From the NCBI GenBank assembly GCA_964538625.1, contig CAZIGH010000027.1, forward strand, positions 3,267 to 67,266: a DNA stretch of 64,000 bases, read 5' to 3'. Position 1 is the stretch's first letter. Each line of letters opens with the position of its first letter. Shown in pieces: positions 53,935 to 62,698 of the stretch. The notes under the pieces were generated by a model, which was given only the letters and a program-made list of their open reading frames with translations, was not told the DNA's origin and made no database searches. Both the position numbers and the translations under genes were made by a program. The stretch is from JAEUHM01 sp964538625. Its GTDB lineage: Bacteria > Verrucomicrobiota > Verrucomicrobiia > Verrucomicrobiales > Verrucomicrobiaceae.

Positions 53935-55098
53935 ATGCCCGCGCCCAAAAAGTCCGCACCCGCAGGCGGAGTCATCCCAGGTTCCTTCCCAAACATTCAC
54001 GCCGTCCTCGGCAGCGACGAGGGCAAGGTCAAGGAAGAGGCGCTCAAGCTCGTCCAAAAACACACCACCCCAGGGAACGAAGACTTCGGCAACGACATCA
54101 TCGACGGAACGGCCGAAAACGCAGAGCAAGCCGGAAACATTTGCAGCCAAGTCTGCACCGCTCTTCAAACACTCCCCTTCTTCGGCGGCAAGGTCGTGTG
54201 GCTGAAGAATGCCAACTTCCTGGGCGACACCCCCACCAGCCGCTCGGAAGCCGCCATCTCAGGCTTTGAAAACATTCTCGACGTTCTCGAGCAGGGCCTA
54301 CCACCAGACGTTCACTTCATCCTCAGCACCAGCGCCTTCGACAAACGCCGTACTAGCTACAAACGCCTCACCAAACTGGCCAATCATCAGATTCATGAAA
54401 AGCCAGACACCAGCCGCACCGGATGGGAAGGCCCCGTCCTCGCCGCCGCCCAGACGCGCGCCAAGGCCTTGGGCCTCACCTTTGAATCAGGCGCTCTCGA
54501 ACTCCTCGTCCAACTCGCCGGCGACGACACCCGCCAGCTCGAGAATGAGATGGACAAAATCGATCTCTACCTTGGTGAACGTCGTCGTGCTGGACTCAGG
54601 ACCGTCAGAGAACTCGTCTCCATGTCGAGAGCCGGAGTCGTATGGGAAATCGGCAACGCCATCGGCGCGCGAGATTTGTCCCGCGCACTCGACCTTCTTG
54701 GCACCCTTCTTTATCAAGGGCAAGGTGCCATAGGCATCCTCCTCGCAGCCATTGTGCCGAAAGTGCGGAACCTGCTGCTCATCAAGGAACTCCTCTCCAA
54801 ATACAAGCTCAACACCTTCAGCTACGGTGCCTTCTGCACCTCGCTCGAGGCACTGCCACCTCACGTCACCGCACATCTTCCCAGAAAAAAAGATGGCACC
54901 GGTTTCAACGTCTATCCCCACTACCTCGCCATCGGTGAAGCCAAACACTACACTCTCGACGAGCTGCACGCGGCACTCAGAGCCTGCCTGGACGCAAACA
55001 CCAAGCTCGTGACGACTCAGCTGGAGGACCGCATCGTGCTCGAGCGCCTGCTCATCGGCATCCTCAGCGCTCCGGCCACCGCTCGAAGAGCTAGTTGA
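53935..55098 (+). CDS. holA: DNA polymerase III delta subunit
   Basis: Loads the beta clamp as part of the clamp-loader complex. 387 residues from the ATG at 53935. HAVLGSDEGKVKEEALKLVQ, FFGGKVVWLKNANFL and the C-terminal RTVRELVSMSRAGVVWEIGNAIGARDLSRALDLLGTLLYQGQGAIGILLAAIVPKVRNLL match DnaX/HolA-type sequences (AAA+ fold without catalytic Walker residues). Position near dnaE is incidental but consistent. Confidence 0.93.
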   Translation: MPAPKKSAPAGGVIPGSFPNIHAVLGSDEGKVKEEALKLVQKHTTPGNEDFGNDIIDGTAENAEQAGNICSQVCTALQTLPFFGGKVVWLKNANFLGDTPTSRSEAAISGFENILDVLEQGLPPDVHFILSTSAFDKRRTSYKRLTKLANHQIHEKPDTSRTGWEGPVLAAAQTRAKALGLTFESGALELLVQLAGDDTRQLENEMDKIDLYLGERRRAGLRTVRELVSMSRAGVVWEIGNAIGARDLSRALDLLGTLLYQGQGAIGILLAAIVPKVRNLLLIKELLSKYKLNTFSYGAFCTSLEALPPHVTAHLPRKKDGTGFNVYPHYLAIGEAKHYTLDELHAALRACLDANTKLVTTQLEDRIVLERLLIGILSAPATARRAS

Positions 55099-55120
55099 AA
55101 CCGGAGTTCCCAGCGACCTC

Positions 55121-55906
55121 TTACTTCGGCCCCTCGTAGTTGAGCATCATCGTCACCTTCTGCCCCTCGGCGTTGATCATGATGACCACCTTGCTCTTCT
55201 TGTCAGCCGAGTCCGCGCTCACCATAGCGGACTGCGCCCCTGCGGCGTCAGTCACCGTCGTCTGCACCTCGTAGCCTTTCGCCTTGAGCTCCGACTCATA
55301 AAACGCCTTCACTTCCGCCACCGTGCCCTCTGCCTCAGACAGCGCCGTGCCCTTCACTCCCTCGTTATTCTCGCTGCGCACACCGCCAGACATGGGGCGT
55401 GACTTCGGAAACACCGGCACCCACGCTGGCAGCGGCACCAGATCCGCTTCCGTTCCGATGACCGTAGTGCTGTCTCCGCTCTTCATCACGATCTTGCCCT
55501 GCCCATCCTGACCCGAGCCGTCGATCGTGACCTGCTCGCCACCGCTGCTAGTCATGACCAACTTCCCCTTCGCCAAGTCCGCGTAGCTCACAGTCAGTGT
55601 CTCGCCCGAGGACTTCACCTTCACCGTCATCGTCCCCGCTCCCGCGTCCTCGCTAATCAGATCAATCTCGGGATTCGCAGCTACGAAGATCTTCGCAGCA
55701 GCCTTCTCCGGGTGGTTCTGAAAGTCTTCCATCGACACACCAGCCTTTTCCATCGCCTCCTTGCCCACACCCCAAAGCCACTTCGCAGCAAATCCAGCAC
55801 CCACAAATCCAAGCACAATCAACACCAAGCAACCAATGCCAGCGATGGCCCAGCCGGATAGACCTTTCTTCTGTTCACCAGGAACGGGGGGTGGATAGGA
55901 ACTCAT
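55121..55906 (-). CDS. Membrane-anchored protein of unknown function with a large extracytoplasmic domain
   Basis: 261 residues. A short proline-rich cytoplasmic part (MSSYPPPVPGEQKKGL) is followed by a helix (WAIAGIGCLVLIVLGFVGAGFAA) and a beta-rich, acidic exported domain rich in G/S/T/K/V (VKVKSSGETLTVSYADLAKGKLVMTSSGGEQVTID). I recognise no domain. Many verrucomicrobial genomes have such PPP-start, single-pass proteins. It ends 23 bp from holA, convergent. Confidence 0.6.
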   Translation of the reverse strand: MSSYPPPVPGEQKKGLSGWAIAGIGCLVLIVLGFVGAGFAAKWLWGVGKEAMEKAGVSMEDFQNHPEKAAAKIFVAANPEIDLISEDAGAGTMTVKVKSSGETLTVSYADLAKGKLVMTSSGGEQVTIDGSGQDGQGKIVMKSGDSTTVIGTEADLVPLPAWVPVFPKSRPMSGGVRSENNEGVKGTALSEAEGTVAEVKAFYESELKAKGYEVQTTVTDAAGAQSAMVSADSADKKSKVVIMINAEGQKVTMMLNYEGPK

Positions 55907-55944
55907 ACGCCGAACCTGACCTCACCCGCCCCAAAAGCAAGTCA

Positions 55945-56436
55945 TTACCTGAAAAGCTCCTGTTGCCGACTATCGCGCCCACCGCCTCGGTTTCCGAGTT
56001 GCTTGATTTCATCAATGAAAGCACCCACATCCTCAAACTGTCGGTAAACCGAAGCATACCTCACGTACGCCACATGGTCTATCTCCTCCAGTCGGCGCAT
56101 CACTTTCGCGCCGATCACGCTGCTGGGTATCTCCTTGTAACCCTCCTCTTCCAACTCGGAAGCAATCTCATCCACCACCCGCTCCAAATCCTCCAGCTTC
56201 ACCGGCCGCTTCTCGCAGGCCTTGCGGATACCACCGAAGAGCTTCTCACGGTTGAATGGCTCCGGCGCACCGTTGCGCTTCACCACACGCAGCGCCTCCC
56301 GCTCCACCTCCTCGTAAGTAGTGAACCGCATCCCGCAGCGCATGCACTCCCGACGGCGGCGGATAGCATACCCTTCCCTCGCCTCGCGAGAGTCGATAAC
56401 CTTGTCCTGGGAACTGCTACAGCGCGGGCACCGCAT
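55945..56436 (-). CDS. nrdR: Ribonucleotide-reductase transcriptional repressor NrdR
   Basis: 163 residues from the ATG at 56436, the usual start (MRCPRCSSSQDKVIDSR). The zinc finger has C3, C6, C31 and C34. The ATP-cone follows: GMRFTTYEEVEREALRVVKRNGAPEPFNREKLFGGIRKACEKRPV. NrdR senses ATP or dATP and represses ribonucleotide-reductase genes. The reductase itself is not in the window. It is divergent from folA (143-bp gap), also a nucleotide-metabolism gene, but I see no NrdR box in that gap. Confidence 0.95.
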   Translation of the reverse strand: MRCPRCSSSQDKVIDSREAREGYAIRRRRECMRCGMRFTTYEEVEREALRVVKRNGAPEPFNREKLFGGIRKACEKRPVKLEDLERVVDEIASELEEEGYKEIPSSVIGAKVMRRLEEIDHVAYVRYASVYRQFEDVGAFIDEIKQLGNRGGGRDSRQQELFR

Positions 56437-56579
56437 GAAATCCTTTTGAAACCGTATTGTGACACGCCTGCCGACCACCGCAACCAGTGTTCGCTCAAGC
56501 ACCCAAATCGGAATCCGTCCACAGACACCCCATGGATGCATGTTGAAACCTTCCCGCACCCAGCCACCATGCGCCGCAC

Positions 56580-57068
56580 ATGAGTTCCATCGTCCTTCCT
56601 GAACTTACCGCCATCGTCGCCATGGCATCTAACCGCGTCATCGGTAGGGACGGCCAGCTACCTTGGCATCTTCCGGAAGACCTCAAACACTTCAAACAAC
56701 TCACCCTCGGACATACCATTCTCATGGGGCGCAAGACCTATGACTCCATCGGTCGCCCCCTCCCCCGGCGCAGAAACATCATCTTGAGCAGGGAAATGAA
56801 GCCTGCCAACGGCGTGGAAGTCATTCGCTCCATCGAAGAACTCGCCACCCTCTGCGAACCCCATGAAACCGTTTTTGTGATCGGTGGAGCCGCGCTCTTC
56901 TCCATGCTCCTGCCAGCCTGCGGCGCACTCTACCTTACCTGGATCGAAACCGCCTACGAGGGAGACTCCCTCATGCCCCCCTTCGAACACCTTTTTGGCC
57001 AATCTGAAGTGCTAGGCCACGCACCCGGCATGGAGTTCCGCCGATACCGCCGCCTGCAAGACCCTTGA
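56580..57068 (+). CDS. folA: Dihydrofolate reductase
   Basis: Reduces dihydrofolate to tetrahydrofolate with NADPH. 162 residues, typical. AIVAMASNRVIGRDGQLPWHLPEDLKHFKQLT contains the catalytic aspartate/glutamate-type acid at the LPEDL position; GHTILMGRKTYDSIGRPLPRRRNIILSR and FVIGGAALFSML complete the fold. Divergent from nrdR. The region downstream (286 bp) leads to rpoD. Confidence 0.95.
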   Translation: MSSIVLPELTAIVAMASNRVIGRDGQLPWHLPEDLKHFKQLTLGHTILMGRKTYDSIGRPLPRRRNIILSREMKPANGVEVIRSIEELATLCEPHETVFVIGGAALFSMLLPACGALYLTWIETAYEGDSLMPPFEHLFGQSEVLGHAPGMEFRRYRRLQDP

Positions 57069-57231
57069 CCGTCCACCCCTCCCATCTTGCTCCCGCATTC
57101 TCAGCCAACCGCCGATTCCGATTGACGGAGCAAAAATATTTTTGTGAGATTGAAGACAATAGCTTGCGCTTTGCGACGTTCTATCATTAACTGACCTTCC
57201 CCGGTGTTACCCGCCCCACCCAGCCACTTTC

Positions 57232-57247
57232 TGGCATACTTGTTGCA
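57232..57247 (+). promoter_or_regulatory. Sigma-54-type promoter upstream of rpoD
   Basis: TGGCATACTTGTTGCA: GG (57233-57234), exactly 10 nt, then GC (57245-57246), as required for -24/-12 elements (TGGCAC-N5-TTGCA type). Transcription would start near 57258, leaving a leader of about 97 nt before the rpoD start. Confidence 0.68.
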
Positions 57248-57354
57248 AACGACAGGGCGAAACACCACGGAGCGCGGGGGAATGAAGCGCCCACTTCCCG
57301 CGTCTCATTGTACTCGGAACGCAATCCCACACCTACTTTCTACGTAACCCACCT

Positions 57355-58548
57355 ATGTTTAACATGGAACTCGATGGCGGCATCAAGATCTACCTACGCG
57401 AGATCGGCAAAACAGACCTGCTGACTCCCGACCAGGAGATCGAACTGGCCGAGCGCATCAAGCGCGGCGACCCAGAAGCACGGTCGCACATGATCCGCGC
57501 CAACCTCCGCCTCGTGGTCAAGATCGCCCAAGACTACGCCAACTACGGCCTACCCCTGCTCGACCTCATTTCCGAGGGCAACATCGGCCTCATGAAAGCC
57601 GTCGAACGCTTCGACCCCAACAAAGGTGGCAAGCTCTCCACCTACGCCGCCTGGTGGATCAAGCAATCCATCAAGCGCGCCCTCGCAAACCAGTCCAAAA
57701 CCATCCGCCTGCCCGTCCACATGGTGGACAAAATCAGCAAAATGCGCCGCGTCGCCATGGCCATGTCCGAAGAACTCGGGCGCGAACCCACCGACGACGA
57801 GCTGTCTGAGGAAATCGGTATTGACCGGGCCAAGCTCTCCCAGCTCAAAGTAGCCTCCATGCGCCCCGCCTCACTGGACGCGCCCATCAGTGAAGACGAC
57901 AGCACCGAGTTCGGCGAGATCGTGGGTGATGAAAGCGCCCAAACGCCGTTCGAAATGCTCAGTCACAAAAACATGCACGGTCAGCTCGATGGCCTGCTTA
58001 CCGTGCTTGACGAGCGCGAGCGCAAAATCATCGACGCCCGCTTTGGACTCGCCGGTCAGAAAGCCCGCACCCTTGAGGAAGTGGGTCAAGAGTTCGGCGT
58101 CACCCGCGAGCGCATCCGCCAGCTGCAAAACATCGCTCTCCGCAAACTGCGCCGCGCCCTCCAGAAGAAAGAAGACCCCATTCCCAAGGCCCTTCGCAAC
58201 GCCAATCTGAACAAAAAGAAAGGCAAGCCAGGTGCCCTCTCCAGAGCCGAAACGCTTCAGGATGACGACGAAAGCGACGAAAGCCTGGAGCAGTTCGCCG
58301 CACTCCTCGGCGGTCTCGCCGGCGGCGCAGACAGCGGCGATTCTTACGACGACGAACCCTCCAGCAACGACTGGACCTTGGATGACGAAGCGGACGATGC
58401 CCCGGCACCGACAGCGAAAGCTGAAAAACCATCAACCGCCCCCCGCCCCAAGGGCCGTCCGCCCAAAGCAACGTCCGCCAAATCCGATAAGCCCGCCAAA
58501 AGCGCCCCCAAGGCCAAGCCTGCAGCCAAGAAAAAGACCAAGCGCTGA
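57355..58548 (+). CDS. rpoD: RpoD/SigA-type primary sigma factor with a long charged C-terminal extension
   Basis: 397 residues. Region 1.2 (GIKIYLREIGKTDLLTPDQEIELAERIK), region 2 (ANLRLVVKIAQDYANYGLPLLDLISEGNIGLMKAVERFDPNKGGKLSTYAAWWIKQSIKRAL, RpoD-type), region 3 (VHMVDKISKMRRVAMAMSEELG) and region 4 (DERERKIIDARFGL, TLEEVGQEFGVTRERIRQLQNIALRKLRR) end near 268. There is no region 1.1. About 125 residues follow: acidic (302-350) then basic and lysine/proline-rich, including PRPKGRPPKA, an AT-hook-like core. This tail is unusual. It may be the housekeeping sigma or a paralogous member; a sigma-54-type promoter lies upstream. Confidence 0.9.
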   Translation: MFNMELDGGIKIYLREIGKTDLLTPDQEIELAERIKRGDPEARSHMIRANLRLVVKIAQDYANYGLPLLDLISEGNIGLMKAVERFDPNKGGKLSTYAAWWIKQSIKRALANQSKTIRLPVHMVDKISKMRRVAMAMSEELGREPTDDELSEEIGIDRAKLSQLKVASMRPASLDAPISEDDSTEFGEIVGDESAQTPFEMLSHKNMHGQLDGLLTVLDERERKIIDARFGLAGQKARTLEEVGQEFGVTRERIRQLQNIALRKLRRALQKKEDPIPKALRNANLNKKKGKPGALSRAETLQDDDESDESLEQFAALLGGLAGGADSGDSYDDEPSSNDWTLDDEADDAPAPTAKAEKPSTAPRPKGRPPKATSAKSDKPAKSAPKAKPAAKKKTKR

Positions 58549-58568
58549 GATCCCCCAGCCCGCGCAGC

Positions 58569-60290
58569 TCACGCAGCGATGAGGCTCTTCCGGCACAAGT
58601 CCGCGTAGAGCCCATTGGCCGCCAACAGCTCCTCGTGCGTTCCATACTCACAAATGCCGCCCTGCTGCAGAACATAGATGCGGTTTGCATTGCGCACCGT
58701 ACTCAGTCGGTGCGCGATGACGAAACTCGTCCTCTGCTTCATCAAATGCTCCAGCGCCTCCTGGATCTGACGCTCCGTCTCCGTGTCCACGCTCGCTGTT
58801 GCCTCATCCAGAATCAAAATGGGAGGGTTGCGCAGCAGCGCGCGTGCAATGCTAATGCGCTGCTTCTCCCCCACACTGAGCTTGATGCCACGCTCACCCA
58901 CATGCGTATCCAGCCCATCGGGAAGCCGCCTCACAAACGCATCCGCGTTCGCACTCTTCAGCGCCGCCCATAGTGCAGCCTCATCAGCTTCGCGACGCCC
59001 AATCACCAAGTTCTCCCTCACCGAGCCATTGAACAAAAAGCTCTCTTGTGTGACATAGCCAATCTTCCTCCGGAGAGAAGACTTCTTGATGTCCCGCACC
59101 TCCACCCCGTCGATCGTCAGGCTACCTTCATCATGCTCATAAAACCGGGTGAGCAGATTGATGATCGTGGACTTGCCGGCACCCGTAGGACCCACCAGCG
59201 CTATCGTCTCTCCCGGACGCGCCTCAATCGTGATCCCCTTCACCGCAGGCAGCTTGCCCGTGTAACTGAAGCCTACACTTTCATACTTCACATGCCCACT
59301 CACCGCATCCAGCTCCTGGCCCTCATCAATACCCCGCTCCTCCTCCGCATCCAGCACGTCGAACACCCTCTCACCCGCAGCACGCCCCGCCTGCACCAGC
59401 TGGTTCAAGCTGTGAAGCTGCTCCACCGGATCGTAAAAAAACCGCGTCAAAATCAAAAAACCAGCCAGCTGCCCCGTCTCCATCCGCCCCTCCATCAGCG
59501 CACGAGCACCCACCCACAGCACCATCACCGACCCCAGATCCTTGAGAAAACCCATGCTCGGCCGGTAAATGGACCACACCCTCATGAGGTGCAGTGTCGC
59601 CTGCTGGAGAGCGTTGGAACTTGCATTGAATCTCGCGTGCTCCTCCTTCTCCATCGCGTAGGCCTTGATCTGCCTCATCCCCGCCACATTGTCATGCAGC
59701 AGCGAGTTCATACCGCTAGATGCCGTCCTCACCGCCTTGTGTCTCGCCCTTGCGTGCTTCGTGTAAAGCACCGCACCAAGCATCAGAAAGGGAATCGGAA
59801 TCATCGCCGTCCACGCCAGCATCACATCCGCCCGAAACATGAACACCGCCACCACCACCAACTGCAATACAGCCACCAGCCCCTGCTCTATCCCGTCTAT
59901 GAGCACCCGCTCCACCGCCGGTATATCCTCGCTCACCGTCGTCATGATGTCCCCCGTAGGTCTGTTGTCGAACCAACGTAGCGGCAGACGTTGAAGCCTC
60001 TCATACAGGTCACTTCGCAAATCAAAAATCACCTTCTGCTCAAAGGTATTGTTCAGCCGAATGCGCAGGCTATTGAATAGATGGATCAAAGCGTAGGCAC
60101 CCACCGCAGTGCCCACCAGCGGCAACAACCGCTCCCACTGCCGCCCCGGCACCACCACGTCGATCACCTCCCGTGTCACCGTGGGAAACACCACGATCAT
60201 CAGCGCTCCACCACAAGCACACACCAGCTGCGCCGTGGCCATACCAGGATAGCGCCGCAAGTAACTGAAAACCCGCAAAATCGTCTTCAA
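58569..60290 (-). CDS. MsbA-like ABC exporter (membrane plus ATP-binding domains)
   Basis: 573 residues. Membrane domain with about six helices (residues 1-300). The nucleotide-binding domain has Walker A GPTGAGKST, Q-loop YVTQESFLFNGSVRENL, signature KLSVGEKQRISIARALL (the canonical LSGGQ is LSVGE here), Walker B ILILDEATASVD and H-loop AHRLST. A homodimeric exporter of lipid A, lipids or drugs is the usual role. It stands alone, and overlaps no neighbour. Confidence 0.93.
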   Translation of the reverse strand: MKTILRVFSYLRRYPGMATAQLVCACGGALMIVVFPTVTREVIDVVVPGRQWERLLPLVGTAVGAYALIHLFNSLRIRLNNTFEQKVIFDLRSDLYERLQRLPLRWFDNRPTGDIMTTVSEDIPAVERVLIDGIEQGLVAVLQLVVVAVFMFRADVMLAWTAMIPIPFLMLGAVLYTKHARARHKAVRTASSGMNSLLHDNVAGMRQIKAYAMEKEEHARFNASSNALQQATLHLMRVWSIYRPSMGFLKDLGSVMVLWVGARALMEGRMETGQLAGFLILTRFFYDPVEQLHSLNQLVQAGRAAGERVFDVLDAEEERGIDEGQELDAVSGHVKYESVGFSYTGKLPAVKGITIEARPGETIALVGPTGAGKSTIINLLTRFYEHDEGSLTIDGVEVRDIKKSSLRRKIGYVTQESFLFNGSVRENLVIGRREADEAALWAALKSANADAFVRRLPDGLDTHVGERGIKLSVGEKQRISIARALLRNPPILILDEATASVDTETERQIQEALEHLMKQRTSFVIAHRLSTVRNANRIYVLQQGGICEYGTHEELLAANGLYADLCRKSLIAA

Positions 60291-60474
60291 AGCAAAGCCG
60301 TGTTCATACGCCGGAGCTCCCTCCTTGGCAACGCGGCAGCCAGGTTTTCAACGATTTCGACACAGCCAAGACAAACTCGACACAAAACTTCGACAAAAAA
60401 TAGACAATGGAGAATAACTCTCCACGTTCGTGCCTCGTATCCCAGTAAGCACTCCCTTACCCAGCACCTCCGTT

Positions 60475-61080
60475 ATGAATGCGAACCCTCCCTCTACTGA
60501 GACGATTGATACGACCGAGCGCGATACCGCCCTGCTGAACCGCATCGCTCTGAAAGACGCAGCCGCCTTCGCTGAGCTTCACCGCCACTACACCCCCCTG
60601 CTGATCCACGCCGTCAAACGAGTGCTGGACGACTACGAAGACACCCGCGACATCGTGCAGGATGTTTTCGTCACCCTCTGGCAGAAGGCTCACCTCTATG
60701 AACCGTCCAAAGGCAAGCCCATCACCTGGCTCACCACCCTCGCCCGCAACCGCGCCATCGACCTGATTCGTGCCCGGCAGCGCCGCAGCCAGTTGAACAA
60801 CCGCTTCGAGGGTGAGCAGGCCGTGGTGAGCGAAGACATCGACACCAACTCCGCAGACGAGGCCATGGTGCGTTCCGAGCGCGCTGAAATGGTCCGCAAA
60901 GCCATGAAGAGACTCTCCCCTTCACAGCGTGAAGCCATCGAACAAGCCTTCCTCAGCGGACGCGCCCGAAAAGATATGGCAAGCGCCAGCGGTGAACCCA
61001 TCGGCACCATCAAAGCCCGCGTCCGCCGCGGACTCAAAGCCCTCGGCAACATCCTGGAGCGCGACCTGCGGCACGCGTAA
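60475..61080 (+). CDS. ECF sigma factor
   Basis: 201 residues from the ATG at 60475. Region 2: AFAELHRHYTPLLIHAVKRVLDDYEDTRDIVQDVFVTLWQKAHLYEPSKGKPITWLTTLARNRAIDLIRARQRR. Region 4: KAMKRLSPSQREAIEQAFLSGRARKDMASASGEPIGTIKARVRRGLKALGNIL. This resembles the SigK/RpoE-like group of group 4 sigma factors. No anti-sigma gene is adjacent: the next gene converges across a hairpin. The upstream 180 bp may carry its autoregulated promoter. Confidence 0.9.
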   Translation: MNANPPSTETIDTTERDTALLNRIALKDAAAFAELHRHYTPLLIHAVKRVLDDYEDTRDIVQDVFVTLWQKAHLYEPSKGKPITWLTTLARNRAIDLIRARQRRSQLNNRFEGEQAVVSEDIDTNSADEAMVRSERAEMVRKAMKRLSPSQREAIEQAFLSGRARKDMASASGEPIGTIKARVRRGLKALGNILERDLRHA

Positions 61081-61126
61081 GCAGCCGACCGGCTTCCTCC
61101 CACATCTTCCAACCCAAAACCGAGTC

Positions 61127-61151
61127 CGACCGACGTCCCAGACGTCGGTCG
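61127..61151. terminator. Bidirectional terminator hairpin
   Basis: A perfect 11-bp stem CGACCGACGTC / GACGTCGGTCG with a three-base loop, between two convergent genes. A TTTT run follows on the minus strand; T-run on plus strand is weak. Confidence 0.68.
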
Positions 61152-61169
61152 AGCTTTATCAACCGATCA

Positions 61170-62609
61170 TCAACTCGCCTTTTTCAGAAGCTTCTTGCCC
61201 TCTTCCTTGCCCAAGTGATTCTGCACCAGAGAGGGCTCCACTCCCAGAAAGGCAGCAGCCTTGCGCACATCATTGTCAAAGTGGCGGTAAGCCAAGCGGC
61301 AGAGTTCTTTCTCCACCCAAGCCATCAGATCAATGTCTTTCGACATCTCCGCCGCGTGCACCAGAGTCGTCAACGCATCGCGCATTCGGGTGAGGCTCTT
61401 CACCGCGCCACCGAAACGGCTGCCGCTGCTCCCAAGCGGAATATCAGTAGGCAGCAGAACGTCAGAGTTGGAAAGCGCACAGGCACGCTGAATCGTATTC
61501 TCCAACTCACGCACATTGCCCGGCCAATCGTAAGCCTCCAGCATGGAAAGCGCATCCTCAGAGAAACGCATCTGCGGCCCGCGCTTCCGGCTCCCCAAGC
61601 GATTGAGGAAAAACTCCGCAAGCTGCCTCACGTCCTCACGGCGCTCACGAAGCGGCGGAATATGAATGCGCACCACATTCAGCCGATAAAACAAGTCCTC
61701 ACGAAAGTTCCCCGCCTCCACCTCGGCCTCCAGATTCTTGTTCGTCGCCGCCAGAACCCTAACGTCCGTTTTCACCGTCTGATTGCTGCCCACACGACTG
61801 AACTCCCCCTCCTGAAGCACACGCAGCAGCTTGCTCTGAACGGCCAGCGGCATGTCCCCTATCTCATCGAGGAACAGCGTACCACCGTCACACTGCTCAA
61901 AGCGCCCAATGCGCTGAGCCACCGCCCCGGTGAAGCTACCCTTCTCATGGCCGAAAAGCTCACTCTCCATCAAGTTCTCAGGAATGGCCGTGATGTTAAT
62001 GGCCGCAAACTCCTTTTGCGTGCGCGGGCTGAACTTGTGCACCGCACGGGCCACCAGCTCTTTCCCAGAACCACTTTCACCCGTAATCATCACCGGCGCA
62101 TCCGAGCGCGATACCCTGCCAATCAGCTTGAACACCTCCTGCATAGCACCAGAACCACCAATAATCGTCTCCTGAATGCTCTCGGAGGGTACCTCCACGG
62201 CACTGGCCAGAGTGGCACGCCTCGCCTCCACGGCTCTCAGCGCACTCTCCACCACCACCCGCAGCTCGTAGGTGAGCTTTTCCTTCGGCAGAAAGTCATA
62301 GGCCCCCAGCCGCATCGCTTCGATCACATTACTCGTCCCCGCCACCGCACTGGTGAGAATCACCATCGCATTCGGATTCATCTGGCGCAGACGCTTCAAC
62401 AACTCAATCCCGCCTATTCCGGGCACCCGCACATCCGAAAGCACCAGCGCAGCCGGCCTCTTCTGATAGGCCACCAATGCCTCTTCGGCTTTCTGAAAGG
62501 TAATCACGCTCACACCCGGAGCCTTCAAGTGCCCAGCCGCCCAAGAAAGGAAGTCGGAGTCACTATCGACGATGGAGATGAGCGTTTCGGAAGTTTGAGA
62601 GGATGCCAT
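61170..62609 (-). CDS. NtrC-family sigma-54-dependent response regulator
   Basis: 479 residues from the ATG at 62609. Receiver domain: phospho-acceptor D59 in LVLSDVRVPG, conserved Lys in FLPKEKL. AAA+ domain: Walker A GESGSGKE, FAAINITAIPENLMESELFGHEKGSFTGAVAQR with GSFTGA (224-229) instead of the canonical GAFTGA, LFLDEIGDMPLAVQSKLLRVLQEGEFSRVGSN, LAATNKNLE, and FREDLFYRLNVVRIHIPPLRERREDV. A C-terminal Fis-type HTH (FDNDVRKAAAFLGVEPSLVQNHLG) follows. It activates sigma-54 promoters such as the one proposed for rpoD. No histidine kinase is adjacent, so the signal source is unknown. Confidence 0.93.
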   Translation of the reverse strand: MASSQTSETLISIVDSDSDFLSWAAGHLKAPGVSVITFQKAEEALVAYQKRPAALVLSDVRVPGIGGIELLKRLRQMNPNAMVILTSAVAGTSNVIEAMRLGAYDFLPKEKLTYELRVVVESALRAVEARRATLASAVEVPSESIQETIIGGSGAMQEVFKLIGRVSRSDAPVMITGESGSGKELVARAVHKFSPRTQKEFAAINITAIPENLMESELFGHEKGSFTGAVAQRIGRFEQCDGGTLFLDEIGDMPLAVQSKLLRVLQEGEFSRVGSNQTVKTDVRVLAATNKNLEAEVEAGNFREDLFYRLNVVRIHIPPLRERREDVRQLAEFFLNRLGSRKRGPQMRFSEDALSMLEAYDWPGNVRELENTIQRACALSNSDVLLPTDIPLGSSGSRFGGAVKSLTRMRDALTTLVHAAEMSKDIDLMAWVEKELCRLAYRHFDNDVRKAAAFLGVEPSLVQNHLGKEEGKKLLKKAS

Positions 62610-62698
62610 GGGCAGTGGGCAGTATGGCTCCGACCCACGATTTGGCAAGGTGCGACACAGGATTTGAGAAAAACCCCGGATTGTGGCACGCTTCCGCC

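Noticed and set aside
56437..56579. NrdR box between nrdR and folA
   Set aside because: No sequence close to the usual NrdR-box palindrome in this gap.
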